A stretch of 5,586 nucleotides of DNA from Rhodobacteraceae bacterium UBA6273 (GTDB taxonomy: Bacteria; Pseudomonadota; Alphaproteobacteria; Rhodobacterales; Rhodobacteraceae). The stretch lies in the NCBI GenBank assembly GCA_002440625.1, contig DJUV01000278.1, positions 1 through 5,586 on the forward strand, in the 5' to 3' direction. The position numbers were made by a program, and so were the translations under genes. Under the pieces are notes generated by a model that made no database searches, was not told the origin of the DNA, and saw only the letters and a list, made by a program, of their open reading frames with translations. This document shows, one piece after another, positions 1 through 5,586 of this stretch (position 1 is the stretch's first letter; the number at the start of each line of letters is the position of its first letter).

Positions 1-50
1 GTCGCGCGCGCATACTATATAAAGAGCGAAGGCAACCGCCACAAAATCAC

Positions 51-79
51 TTGGGTAATGTGCAAAAGAACAGTATTTT
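51..79 (+). promoter_or_regulatory. Candidate sigma70-type promoter of the DUF1612-like gene
   Basis: A TTGGGT hexamer at 51-56 and a TATTTT hexamer at 74-79 are separated by exactly 17 bases. The matches to TTGACA and TATAAT are only moderate (3/6 and 4/6). Transcription would start about 7 bases after the -10 box, at or next to the A of the ATG at 86, giving a leaderless mRNA. That agrees with the absence of any Shine-Dalgarno sequence before this ATG. A weaker alternative is the AT-rich TACTAT/TATATA stretch at 13-22, which would give a leader of about 60 bases. The pairing of the elements is inferred. Confidence 0.4.
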
Positions 80-85
80 GCACAT
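58..85. promoter_or_regulatory. Perfect inverted repeat abutting a start codon, likely operator
   Basis: ATGTGCAAAA at 58-67 and its exact reverse complement TTTTGCACAT at 76-85 are separated by the 8-base spacer gaacagta. The right arm ends on the base directly before the ATG at 86 and covers the candidate -10 box, so a dimeric repressor bound here would block transcription. The adjacent gene encodes a winged-helix protein, so autoregulation is the simplest inference, but no binding evidence is available. As RNA it could also form a stem that hides the start codon, though only if the transcript began upstream of it. Confidence 0.6.
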
Positions 86-1153
86 ATGAAGACCCAAGCA
101 TCCGCTTTGACTGATGATTTCAATGACCCCCTCATCACCATCGAGGAGGATGAAGAGGCTCACGAAGAGGATCTCTGGTTTCTGCCGGGACCACTCGAAG
201 AAGAACCGGATGATTTGCCTCCCGGGCCACGGGCAGAACCGCCCGACACTGCTGTCATAGAAAACTGGGCAAAGGCAGAGGGCGTTCACGCTGCGCGACT
301 CGCACGGGTTGCTGGACGCCTGGGTGCTCTGGATGACCGGCTGCTGCGCGGTCCTGAAGGCTGGCGGCACCGCCTCGCACTGATCGAGGCGGCAGACCTC
401 AGCTGGTTCGCAGGGGATCGGGTCAGTGCTGATCGTCTGGCCCTTTGGGTATCGATGCGGCTGTCAGGCGCACAGGATGACCCAAACGCGCTGGCAAGAG
501 TTGGATGGGCTGTTCGGCGCCTGACAGGCGGTCCCGGACCGAAGGCTGACTTGGCCGCCTTCCTGGATCGCCGCGATCCCGAGAACATTGAAGGCAGCGC
601 TGAGCGTTTCGAAGATCGCGCGGGCGGATGGTTGGACATAATGGCCGCAGCAGCCGAGCTCCACCCAATCACGCGGGCTTGCATGGGCTTTCATCTCTGG
701 AACCTGGCCGGCCTCGGACAGCACGGCGGCCAGATGGAAGCCGCCGTCACCGCGTCCCGGATCGCGGCCAGCGATGGAAGCGGCGCCATCTTCGCACCGC
801 TCGCCATGGGCGGGGCAGGGGGGCTGCGTGGTTCGGGCTTGCCGCCCGAACGTTTGGCCCGCTGGCTGGATGGGATGAACAGCGCAATTCTAACGGCAAT
901 GCGCCATCTAGATGGTACCCAAACATGGAGTGTTCGGGCGGAAGGAGCCATGTCTCAGCTTTCGGGCAGAACTCCGGCCGCTCTTCGGTCTGTGTTGACA
1001 GAGTGGCCTTTGGTGTCGGCCCCGATGGCGGAGGCCCTAACAGGCGCAAGTCGCGCGGCTGTTCAAAGGAACCTCGCATGGATGGAAGAGCGAGGCCTGA
1101 TCCGAGAAGCGACGCAACAAGGACGATTCAGAATGTGGCGGATCAAGGACTAG
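86..1153 (+). CDS. DUF1612/HTH-like (RHE_PE00001-type) winged-helix protein
   Basis: This complete 355-residue protein has an unusual acidic, proline-rich N-terminus (residues about 10-57, including a Glu/Asp cluster at 20-29). A helical body follows at about 60-290, with segments resembling the DUF1612 family: one around 97-145 and a second around 190-275 (HPITRACMGFHLWNLAGL at 193-210). The C-terminus, about 305-353, reads as a winged helix: LVSAPMAEALTGASRAAVQR supplies the helix-turn-helix and a GRFRMWRI strand at 346-353 forms the wing. It resembles the closing GRGRFRAWGI segment I associate with that family. Members are common on alphaproteobacterial plasmids and have no well-defined function; DNA binding is inferred. 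An in-frame stop at 56-58 and no other start codon before 86 fix the start, which lacks a Shine-Dalgarno sequence and probably uses a leaderless mRNA. The acidic N-terminus may reflect a divergent subgroup. The family name is from memory; the fold call is firmer. Confidence 0.72.
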   Translation: MKTQASALTDDFNDPLITIEEDEEAHEEDLWFLPGPLEEEPDDLPPGPRAEPPDTAVIENWAKAEGVHAARLARVAGRLGALDDRLLRGPEGWRHRLALIEAADLSWFAGDRVSADRLALWVSMRLSGAQDDPNALARVGWAVRRLTGGPGPKADLAAFLDRRDPENIEGSAERFEDRAGGWLDIMAAAAELHPITRACMGFHLWNLAGLGQHGGQMEAAVTASRIAASDGSGAIFAPLAMGGAGGLRGSGLPPERLARWLDGMNSAILTAMRHLDGTQTWSVRAEGAMSQLSGRTPAALRSVLTEWPLVSAPMAEALTGASRAAVQRNLAWMEERGLIREATQQGRFRMWRIKD

Positions 1154-1312
1154 ACCTTTGTGATCAGATCCAGCGACAGGGACCTTCTCGGTTCATTGAG
1201 GGAGGAGCGCTTGACGCCAATACTTACGTTCATCGATGCGGCCAAAGGGTCGTGGTTTGAACATCGACCTAAGTGTTTTGGTCAGAATCGCTCTGTGTGA
1301 TCCGGCAACGAG
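1154..1312. other. Tail-to-tail intergenic spacer
   Basis: This 159-base gap separates two convergent genes. I see no supported reading frame, RNA gene or repeat here. The one structure is a weak imperfect stem (GACC at 1266-1269 against GGTC at 1280-1283) without a T tract on either side, so it is not a convincing terminator. Confidence 0.6.
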
Positions 1313-1618
1313 CTAAGGCAGGCTTTCGAAAAGATCCGGTGTGTCCTCGTCGCGCCGCCTGCTCAGACCTTCGCCAAGATGCAGGCAAGGGTGCTTAATT
1401 CGTGTCAGGCCTTTGCCGCCCTCAAAATGGACCCACCCTCCTCTGGGCATGCCAACGCTTACGATCAGCGCCCCACATATTGGACAAGTCCGCCTGAACG
1501 ATGCGCCCCTCTTGCTTTCACGATCGCCCCGAACTGCCCAACCGCCGCGGACGGATACCGTGCGCCCTGACGACAGACGGCGGGTGTGTGCCTTCCGGTA
1601 ATACCAGCGGTCCGTCAT
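1313..1618 (-). CDS. Small Cys/His protein coupled to the sbcC 3' end, probable zinc binder
   Basis: I do not recognise this 101-residue protein as a named family. Its N-terminal half (1-44) is very basic, with the patch RKAHTRR at 8-14 followed by a short VSVRGGWAVR strand-like stretch. A CPICG knuckle sits at 45-49 (Cys45, Cys48), and His76, Cys78 and His80 (HPCLH) come about 28 residues later. Two Cys plus a Cys/His pair would complete one zinc site. The tail from 87 is charged (RRRDEDTPDLFE). The start is well supported: AAGGGG lies 6 bases upstream, and the ATG overlaps the sbcC stop as ATGA, which suggests translational coupling. The coding frame is intact, so it may have outlived its damaged neighbour if it is still transcribed. 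Nucleic-acid binding or a role as partner of the SbcC-like ATPase is inferred only from basicity, the knuckle and position. Confidence 0.72.
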   Translation of the reverse strand: MTDRWYYRKAHTRRLSSGRTVSVRGGWAVRGDRESKRGASFRRTCPICGALIVSVGMPRGGWVHFEGGKGLTRIKHPCLHLGEGLSRRRDEDTPDLFESLP

Positions 1619-1624
1619 CCCGTA

Positions 1625-1630
1625 CCCCTT
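1625..1630 (-). promoter_or_regulatory. Shine-Dalgarno of the small Cys/His gene
   Basis: AAGGGG on the minus strand, 6 bases before the ATG at 1618, inside the last codons of the sbcC remnant. It supports the chosen start and shows the small gene can initiate independently as well as by coupling. Confidence 0.6.
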
Positions 1631-1867
1631 CTTTCCTCTACCCGGCTGCCGCTTGGGGTCGAGCGCACGTAAAAGCCTTGTGGAATAGCCTCCTGCACCA
1701 GTCCGACGTGCGAGATCAGGCCGACGGCCCGGCTGCCCTCTGTCAGCGCAGCAAGAACTTGGATCACCTGATCCAACGTGCCCGCCCCATTCTCGGTGTC
1801 GAGGCTCCCGAAGCCTTCATCGAAAAAAGTGTCCATCCGGATCTTGCCCGAAAGGCTCTCGACCACA

Positions 1868-4800
1868 TCAGCTAGCCCAAGCGCGAGGGCCAGTGCCGCG
1901 ATAAAGGTTTCGCCGCCTGACAGCGTTGCTGTCGGGCGCGCCTTGCCGGTGTTGATGTCGAAGACCTCGATTTCGAGCCCACGCTTGCCGCGACCGCCAG
2001 ATGGCTCGAGCCCACGCGTTAGCCGGTAGCGACCACGTGTCATAGGGTCGAGCCTCATATTCGCCGCCTCGAGAAAGCTGGCGCAGCGCGTCTCGGGCAT
2101 AGGGCGACTCGAGGTTGTCTTCGGGTCGGAACAGCCCTTGCCCGCCGGTCTGGCGCTGGCCACGCGTAATGGCTCCCAACGTGTCGAGGCGGCGCGCGAT
2201 GGTCGAAAGGAACCGCTTTTCTGCCTTCACATCCGTCGCCACCGGCCGAAAGAGCGGCGGCTGCGCCTGATTGGTGCGGTTGGTACGGCCGAGACCTTGG
2301 ATGGCAGCATCGGCCTTCCAGCCGGGTTCCAAGAGGTAGTGGACCCGCAAGCGCTGGTTCTTGGCCCCAAGATCGGCGTGATAACTCCGACCCGTGCCGC
2401 CTGCATCCGAGAAGATCAGGATGCGTTTCTGGTCATCCATGAAGGCAGCGGTTTCCGCGAGGTTGGCAGACCCCGCCCGGCTTTCCACGACAAGGCGCGC
2501 AGCGTGCCCCTCGCCCTTCCTCACGATGCGGCGCGACCGGCCCGTGACTTCCGCCACCAAATCGGTGCCAAAGCGCTGAACGATCTGATCAAGCGCCCCC
2601 GGCACGGGCGGCAGCGAGGCCAGCTTTTCGATCAGCGCGTCGCGACGGCGGGCAGCCTCGCGGCATTCGACCGGCTGGCCGTCCCTCACCACGAGCCGGG
2701 AGGAAAGATTGCCCTCACTGTCGGTGAAGGGCTCGTAGAGCTGCACCGGGAAGGAATGGGCGAGGTAGTCGAGGACGTATTCCCGCGGGGTAATGTCGAC
2801 GCGGATGTCGTTCCATTCGTCGGTCGGGATCTCCGACAGGCGGCGCTCCATCAGCGCTTCGCCCGTCGAGACGATCTGGATGACGGCTGCGTGGCCTGCC
2901 GCGAGATCGGCCTCGATGCTGGAAATGAGGGTGGGGGTTTTCATCGAGGTGAGCAGATGGCCGAAGAAGCGCTGCTTGGCGGATTCAAACGCTGAACGTG
3001 CAGCGGATTTGGCTTGGCGGTTCAGCGTGCCGCTGTCGCCAGTGATGTTGGCGGCTTCCATCGCGGCGGCGAGATTGTTGTGGATGATGGCGAAGGCCCC
3101 GGCATAGGCGTCATAGATGCCGCGCTGCTCGGGCGTCAGCGCATGCTCCAGCATCTCGTATTCGACGCCGTCATAGGAGAGCGACCGGGCGGTGTAGAGA
3201 CCAAGCGACCGCAGGTCGCGGGCGAGAACCTCCATCGCAGCGACGCCGCCCGCTTCGATGGCTTGCACGAATTCCGCCCGTGTCGCGAACGGAAAATCCT
3301 CGCCGCCCCAGAGGCCGAGCCGCTGCGCATAGGCCAGGTTGTGCACCGTCGTGGCTCCCGTGGCAGAGACGTAGACCACGCGGGCATTCGGCAGCTTGTG
3401 CTGCAGCCGCAGGCCCGCCCTGCCCTGCTGCGAGGCTTCCGTATCGCCACGCTCGCCCTTCGATCCGGCGGCATTGGCCATGGCATGGCTTTCATCGAAC
3501 AGGATCACCCCGTCGAAATCTGCCCCGAGCCAGTCGACGATCTGATCGACGCGGGATTTCTTGGCGCCGCGTTCTTCGGAGCGCAGCGTCGCGTAGGTGG
3601 TGTAGAGGATGCCCTCGGTCAGCGGGATGTCGCGACCTTGGACAAAGCGCGAGAGCGGCGTGACAAGCAGTCGCTCCTGGCCGAGTGCGGACCAGTCGCG
3701 CTGCGCGTCCTCGAGAAGCTTGTCGCTCTTCGAGATCCAGAGCGCCTTGCGACGGCCCTGGCACCAGTTGTCGAGCAAGATCCCGGCCGACTGGCGGCCT
3801 TTGCCAGCACCGGTGCCATCGCCCAGGAAGAAACCACGGCGGAAGCGGACAACGTCCGCGGCATCGTCGGGTGCGGCAGAGACCATGTCGCCGGTTTCAT
3901 CGACGGTCCACGATCCGGCGAGATAGGCGCCATGGGCCTCGCCAGCGTAGATCACGGTCTCAAGTTGGGCATCGGAGAGCAGGCCGTCGTTCAGGACGGC
4001 TGCGGGGAGCTTCGGGCGATAGGAGGGTTTGGGGGGCGCAACGGACGCCATAGCCGCCGACTGCACCAGCTTGGTCGGATGAGGTTCCGCGCCGGGGATA
4101 TCGATGGCCTGTAGGCGGAAGGTCTCGTAGATCGCGTCCGACAGGCGCGCAGCGCTGAGATCGTCCGCTGCCTCGCGCAGGGTATAGGCTAGATCCTCCG
4201 TATCCGGCGTGGCGACATGCACGTCCACATTGGCCGCTGCCGTCGAACGTAAGGGTCGAGCGGCAGGGCCGGACGCACGGGGAGGAAGTCCCCGAAAAGG
4301 GGAAGCGGGCTGCAATTGAGCGACGGCGCCCGCATCCATCTCGAGGCGCGGCGGGACCTCGACCACGATCCGGGATAGAAGGCTGGCAACATCGGCGGAC
4401 ATGGGCAGGGCCAGATCGGCGGTGGTGCCGCCCCGCTCCCTGCCACGGCATTTGTCGAAGACCGAAATTCGCGTCTCAAAGCTGGTGCCGTGCTTGGCGA
4501 ATGCGGCACCGGAGACGGCGCCGGTGAACACCAGATGCGCAGCCTCGGTGAGGCGGTCGAAGGTTTCCGCCCAGGCGGGCGCGTCGGGCGCGAAGCTGGC
4601 CCCTGTGACAGCGACCAGCCGACCACCGGGGGCCAGCCGGGCAAGCGCCGAGCGCAAATGCCGGGCCGTCGCCTCAGTCGTCCGACCATCGACATGGGCT
4701 ACCGCCGAAAACGGAGGGTTCATCAGGACGACGCTCGGGCGCAAGCCCGCGTCCAGATGATCGTCGATTTGTGCTGCGTCGAAGGTAGTGACGGGACGCC

Positions 4801-5350
4801 CCGGGAATAGGTGGCGGAGAAGATCGGCGCGCGTGTCGGCGAGCTCGTTTAGCGCGAGGCTGCCGCCCGCGATCTCCGCGAGGATCGCCAGAAGCCCGGT
4901 CCCGGCCGAAGGCTCGAGGACGAGGTCACGGGGCGTGATCTGCGCTGCTGCCATTGCAGCCAGTCCCATGGGCAGCGGCGTCGAGAATTGCTGGAACCGC
5001 TTCATCTCCTCCGAGCGCCGCGTGTGCGTGGGCAAAAGGCCCGCCACCTTGGCGAGGATCGGCAGCAACGCGGCAGGTGAGCCCGCCCGGGCCAGAAGCG
5101 CGCGGCCGAACTTCCGCAGGAAGAGGACCAGTGCCACCTCACCCGCCTCATAGGCGAGCTTCCAATCCCATGCGCCATCGGCATCGGAGCCGCCAAAGGC
5201 GCGCTCCATCTCAAGCCGAAGACGCAGCGCGTCGATCTGTAAGCCCTTCGCGAGGTCGGGCTGCAGCGCCTCGGCCACGGCGAAGATCGCGGGCGCAGGA
5301 TCGCGAGATGGAACAGGAACGGGGGGCGCAACAGGCGCGAGATAGGTCAT
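1868..5350 (-). CDS. DarB/strawberry-notch-type DNA methyltransferase-helicase, C-terminally truncated
   Basis: This 1160-residue frame fuses two enzymes. The N-terminal part (about 115-300) is a SAM-dependent methyltransferase: motif I LEPSAGTG at 145-152 and catalytic NPPF at 211-214, typical of N6-adenine DNA methylases. After a linker, an SF2/SNF2-like helicase follows: LSDAQLE at 458-464, Walker A GDGTGAGKG at 510-518, DESH at 619-622, motif III SAT at 662-664, SDAGGTGR at 981-988 and GLGRTNRTNQ at 1019-1028. This matches the bacterial strawberry-notch family, related to phage P1 DarB, which protects injected DNA from type I restriction; antirestriction here is inferred. GGAG 7 bases upstream supports the start. 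Family homology ends near Leu1092. The last 68 residues are out-of-frame sbcC sequence, replacing a C-terminal domain; relatives are roughly 1,400 residues. All visible catalytic motifs survive, so activity is possible but uncertain. The gene heads the leftward block. Confidence 0.88.
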   Translation of the reverse strand: MTYLAPVAPPVPVPSRDPAPAIFAVAEALQPDLAKGLQIDALRLRLEMERAFGGSDADGAWDWKLAYEAGEVALVLFLRKFGRALLARAGSPAALLPILAKVAGLLPTHTRRSEEMKRFQQFSTPLPMGLAAMAAAQITPRDLVLEPSAGTGLLAILAEIAGGSLALNELADTRADLLRHLFPGRPVTTFDAAQIDDHLDAGLRPSVVLMNPPFSAVAHVDGRTTEATARHLRSALARLAPGGRLVAVTGASFAPDAPAWAETFDRLTEAAHLVFTGAVSGAAFAKHGTSFETRISVFDKCRGRERGGTTADLALPMSADVASLLSRIVVEVPPRLEMDAGAVAQLQPASPFRGLPPRASGPAARPLRSTAAANVDVHVATPDTEDLAYTLREAADDLSAARLSDAIYETFRLQAIDIPGAEPHPTKLVQSAAMASVAPPKPSYRPKLPAAVLNDGLLSDAQLETVIYAGEAHGAYLAGSWTVDETGDMVSAAPDDAADVVRFRRGFFLGDGTGAGKGRQSAGILLDNWCQGRRKALWISKSDKLLEDAQRDWSALGQERLLVTPLSRFVQGRDIPLTEGILYTTYATLRSEERGAKKSRVDQIVDWLGADFDGVILFDESHAMANAAGSKGERGDTEASQQGRAGLRLQHKLPNARVVYVSATGATTVHNLAYAQRLGLWGGEDFPFATRAEFVQAIEAGGVAAMEVLARDLRSLGLYTARSLSYDGVEYEMLEHALTPEQRGIYDAYAGAFAIIHNNLAAAMEAANITGDSGTLNRQAKSAARSAFESAKQRFFGHLLTSMKTPTLISSIEADLAAGHAAVIQIVSTGEALMERRLSEIPTDEWNDIRVDITPREYVLDYLAHSFPVQLYEPFTDSEGNLSSRLVVRDGQPVECREAARRRDALIEKLASLPPVPGALDQIVQRFGTDLVAEVTGRSRRIVRKGEGHAARLVVESRAGSANLAETAAFMDDQKRILIFSDAGGTGRSYHADLGAKNQRLRVHYLLEPGWKADAAIQGLGRTNRTNQAQPPLFRPVATDVKAEKRFLSTIARRLDTLGAITRGQRQTGGQGLFRPEDNLESPYARDALRQLSRGGEYEARPYDTWSLPANAWARAIWRSRQAWARNRGLRHQHRQGAPDSNAVRRRNLYRGTGPRAWAS
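2070..2085. other. Deletion junction between strawberry-notch and sbcC genes
   Basis: On the minus strand the strawberry-notch frame reads ESPYARDALRQL, ending with the Leu codon at 2077-2075. From about 2085-2076 the +1 frame begins SbcC homology (CASFLEAAN). Both homologies meet within about a dozen bases, leaving no room for the missing 3' part of the first gene or 5' part of the second. The exact breakpoint cannot be fixed without intact relatives, and any microhomology would lie in this stretch. No IS ends or target duplication are visible, which argues for simple deletion over insertion. Confidence 0.7.
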
Positions 5351-5357
5351 CGGGGAA

Positions 5358-5361
5358 CTCC
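5358..5361 (-). promoter_or_regulatory. Shine-Dalgarno of the methyltransferase-helicase gene
   Basis: GGAG on the minus strand, 7 bases before the ATG at 5350. Spacing and sequence decide in favour of this start over later Met codons in the frame. Confidence 0.65.
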
Positions 5362-5362
5362 G

Positions 5363-5382
5363 GAATGAGGGACAGAATGAGG
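5363..5382. repeat. Short direct repeat, GAATGAGG twice
   Basis: GAATGAGG occurs at 5363-5370 and again at 5375-5382 (12-base period), directly upstream of the Shine-Dalgarno of the leftward gene. It could be a chance duplication or a small binding site; nothing else supports a function. Confidence 0.35.
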
Positions 5383-5415
5383 CCCGGACGCCCTCTCTCG
5401 GGCACCCTCAGGCCT
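5380..5415. repeat. Nested inverted repeat in the leader
   Basis: GCCC (5390-5393) and GGGC (5400-5403) flank a 6-base loop. They are enclosed by AGGCC (5380-5384) and GGCCT (5411-5415). In the leftward transcript this could fold about 20 bases upstream of the ribosome binding site. The internal loop is unequal (5 against 7 bases), so stability is uncertain. Confidence 0.3.
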
Positions 5416-5469
5416 GATCTTCGCCCGCCCATCTCTCCCTCTCGAACCGACGCGTCCCGGTTGTCTAGC

Positions 5470-5498
5470 TTGATTTTGTTCTTGTTATGTTCTATATT
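5470..5498 (+). promoter_or_regulatory. Sigma70-type promoter of the rightward gene
   Basis: TTGATT at 5470-5475 and TATATT at 5493-5498 are separated by 17 bases, in the only AT-rich tract of this intergenic region. TATATT matches the -10 consensus at 5 of 6 positions. Transcription would start near 5505, leaving a leader of about 23 bases that contains a strong Shine-Dalgarno sequence. This is the best promoter in the window. Confidence 0.6.
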
Positions 5499-5513
5499 GA
5501 GGGCCAAACCAGC

Positions 5514-5520
5514 AAGGGAG
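5514..5520 (+). promoter_or_regulatory. Shine-Dalgarno of the rightward gene
   Basis: AAGGGAG, 7 bases before the ATG at 5528. It confirms that the frame running off the window end is a real gene start. Confidence 0.65.
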
Positions 5521-5527
5521 TTTCCCG

Positions 5528-5586
5528 ATGGACAGCACCACATATGCCTTGCCCGCAACGCCCAAGCAGATCGCCTATGCGCGGTC
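5528..5586 (+). CDS. 5' end of a small conserved alphaproteobacterial protein (partial)
   Basis: Nineteen complete codons are present and read MDSTTYALPATPKQIAYAR before the window ends. The promoter and Shine-Dalgarno spacing are good. The TPKQIAYAR segment resembles short hypothetical proteins that I recall from alphaproteobacterial plasmids and islands, often about 100 residues with a second copy of a similar K-Q-x-A-[FY]-A motif; no function is known to me. It is divergent from the methyltransferase-helicase gene, so the two may share control of the 177-base region between them. Length and family cannot be confirmed from this fragment. Confidence 0.6.
   Translation, partial: MDSTTYALPATPKQIAYAR

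Larger units (their letters stand above)
1615..2085 (-). pseudogene. sbcC: SbcC-type exonuclease ATPase, 3' remnant (last ~156 codons)
   Basis: The frame reading leftward from about 2085 is the C-terminal ATPase lobe of an SbcC/Rad50-type protein. Diagnostic pieces in order are FLEAANMRLDPMTRGRYRL, then the EVFD strand, the ABC signature LSGGET (1923-1906), a Walker B region ending DEGFGSLD (Asp-Glu codons at 1821-1816), and the ISHV switch histidine close to the end. SbcC with SbcD forms a nuclease that opens hairpins and trims DNA ends. Here the N-terminal Walker A half, the coiled coil and the zinc hook are all absent; the family is usually 1,000 residues or more. Upstream the sequence is strawberry-notch coding in another frame, so no normal start or RBS exists. 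Where the family normally has a residue such as Ile before Asp-Glu (FIDEGFG), this copy reads TFFDEGFG, one codon short, next to a run of six T (1828-1823, minus strand). I read it as a non-functional deletion remnant. Confidence 0.82.
5351..5469 (-). promoter_or_regulatory. Leader of the methyltransferase-helicase gene
   Basis: GC-rich non-coding stretch between the ATG at 5350 and the AT-rich tract at 5461-5500. No good -35/-10 pair is visible close to the gene on the minus strand. The leftward promoter therefore probably lies in the AT-rich tract, giving a leader of about 110-140 bases. The leader contains a short direct repeat and a nested inverted repeat, listed separately. No known riboswitch class is recognised. 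Confidence 0.35.

Noticed and set aside
59..84. LexA- or CtrA-type box in the upstream palindrome
   Set aside because: The alphaproteobacterial LexA pattern GTTC-N7-GTTC and the CtrA pattern TTAA-N7-TTAA are both absent; only the TGTGCAAAA palindrome is present.
628..1260. Plus-strand 210-codon frame overlapping the DUF1612-like gene
   Set aside because: It is a shifted-frame reading of the same strand, Arg/Gly/Ser-rich and without domain character. The 355-codon frame has coherent helices and a winged-helix end.
1266..1283. Possible terminator stem between the two convergent genes
   Set aside because: The four-base arms extend only through a mismatch, the loop is AT-rich and no T tract follows on either strand.
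2072..2080. CTT-T at the junction as a +1 programmed frameshift site making a methyltransferase-helicase-SbcC fusion
   Set aside because: CUU to UUU slippage is known from prfB, and the +1 frame is indeed SbcC. But there is no stop codon in the A site and no upstream Shine-Dalgarno-like stimulator, and both partners are missing domains, so a deletion explains it better.
2138..2995. Plus-strand open frame of 285 codons opposite the helicase gene
   Set aside because: It is a shadow of the minus-strand helicase motifs (arginine finger and neighbouring codons) with low-complexity composition.
3014..4114. Long plus-strand open frame of 366 codons opposite the helicase gene
   Set aside because: It is antisense to strongly conserved helicase coding, arises from high GC at third positions, and shows no recognisable motif of its own.

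Overview
The window looks like accessory DNA (plasmid, integrated element or genomic island) from an alphaproteobacterium, most likely of the Rhodobacterales type. This rests on the high GC content, the Arg/Ala/Gly-rich proteins and the recognisable families, not on any taxonomic marker. It contains no rRNA, tRNA, CRISPR array, transposase or integrase.

Layout. (1) Positions 86-1153 (+) hold one complete gene for a 355-residue protein with a C-terminal winged helix. It resembles the DUF1612/HTH (RHE_PE00001-like) family of alphaproteobacterial plasmids. A perfect 10-bp inverted repeat ends on the base before its start codon, and a candidate promoter would put the transcript start at or next to that codon. 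(2) Positions 1154-1312 are a tail-to-tail spacer with nothing convincing in it. (3) A leftward block runs from 5350 down to 1313. It begins with a very large gene for a DarB/strawberry-notch-type fusion of an adenine-type DNA methyltransferase and an SF2/SNF2-like helicase (5350-1868). This is followed by the last ~156 codons of an SbcC-type ATPase (2085-1615). Last comes a 101-residue Cys/His protein (1618-1313) whose start codon overlaps the sbcC stop as ATGA. (4) Positions 5351-5527 are a divergent control region with a good rightward promoter. (5) From 5528 (+) the window catches the first 19 codons of another gene.

The central observation is the junction near 2077. Upstream of it the leftward strand reads as a normal strawberry-notch protein. 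Immediately downstream, in the +1 frame, it reads as the end of SbcC. The strawberry-notch gene has lost its C-terminal domain and runs 68 codons out of frame through sbcC, while sbcC has lost about 85% of its 5' part. The simplest explanation is a deletion that joined two neighbouring genes of the same orientation. The sbcC remnant also lacks one residue before the Walker B Asp-Glu.

How the genes may have worked together (inference): the phage P1 DarB family protects incoming DNA from restriction, and SbcC is the ATPase of a nuclease that processes DNA ends. The ancestral block would then be a DNA-protection or DNA-processing cassette of a mobile element, with the small Cys/His protein as a translationally coupled partner of the SbcC-like ATPase. 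In this copy the cassette is partly decayed.
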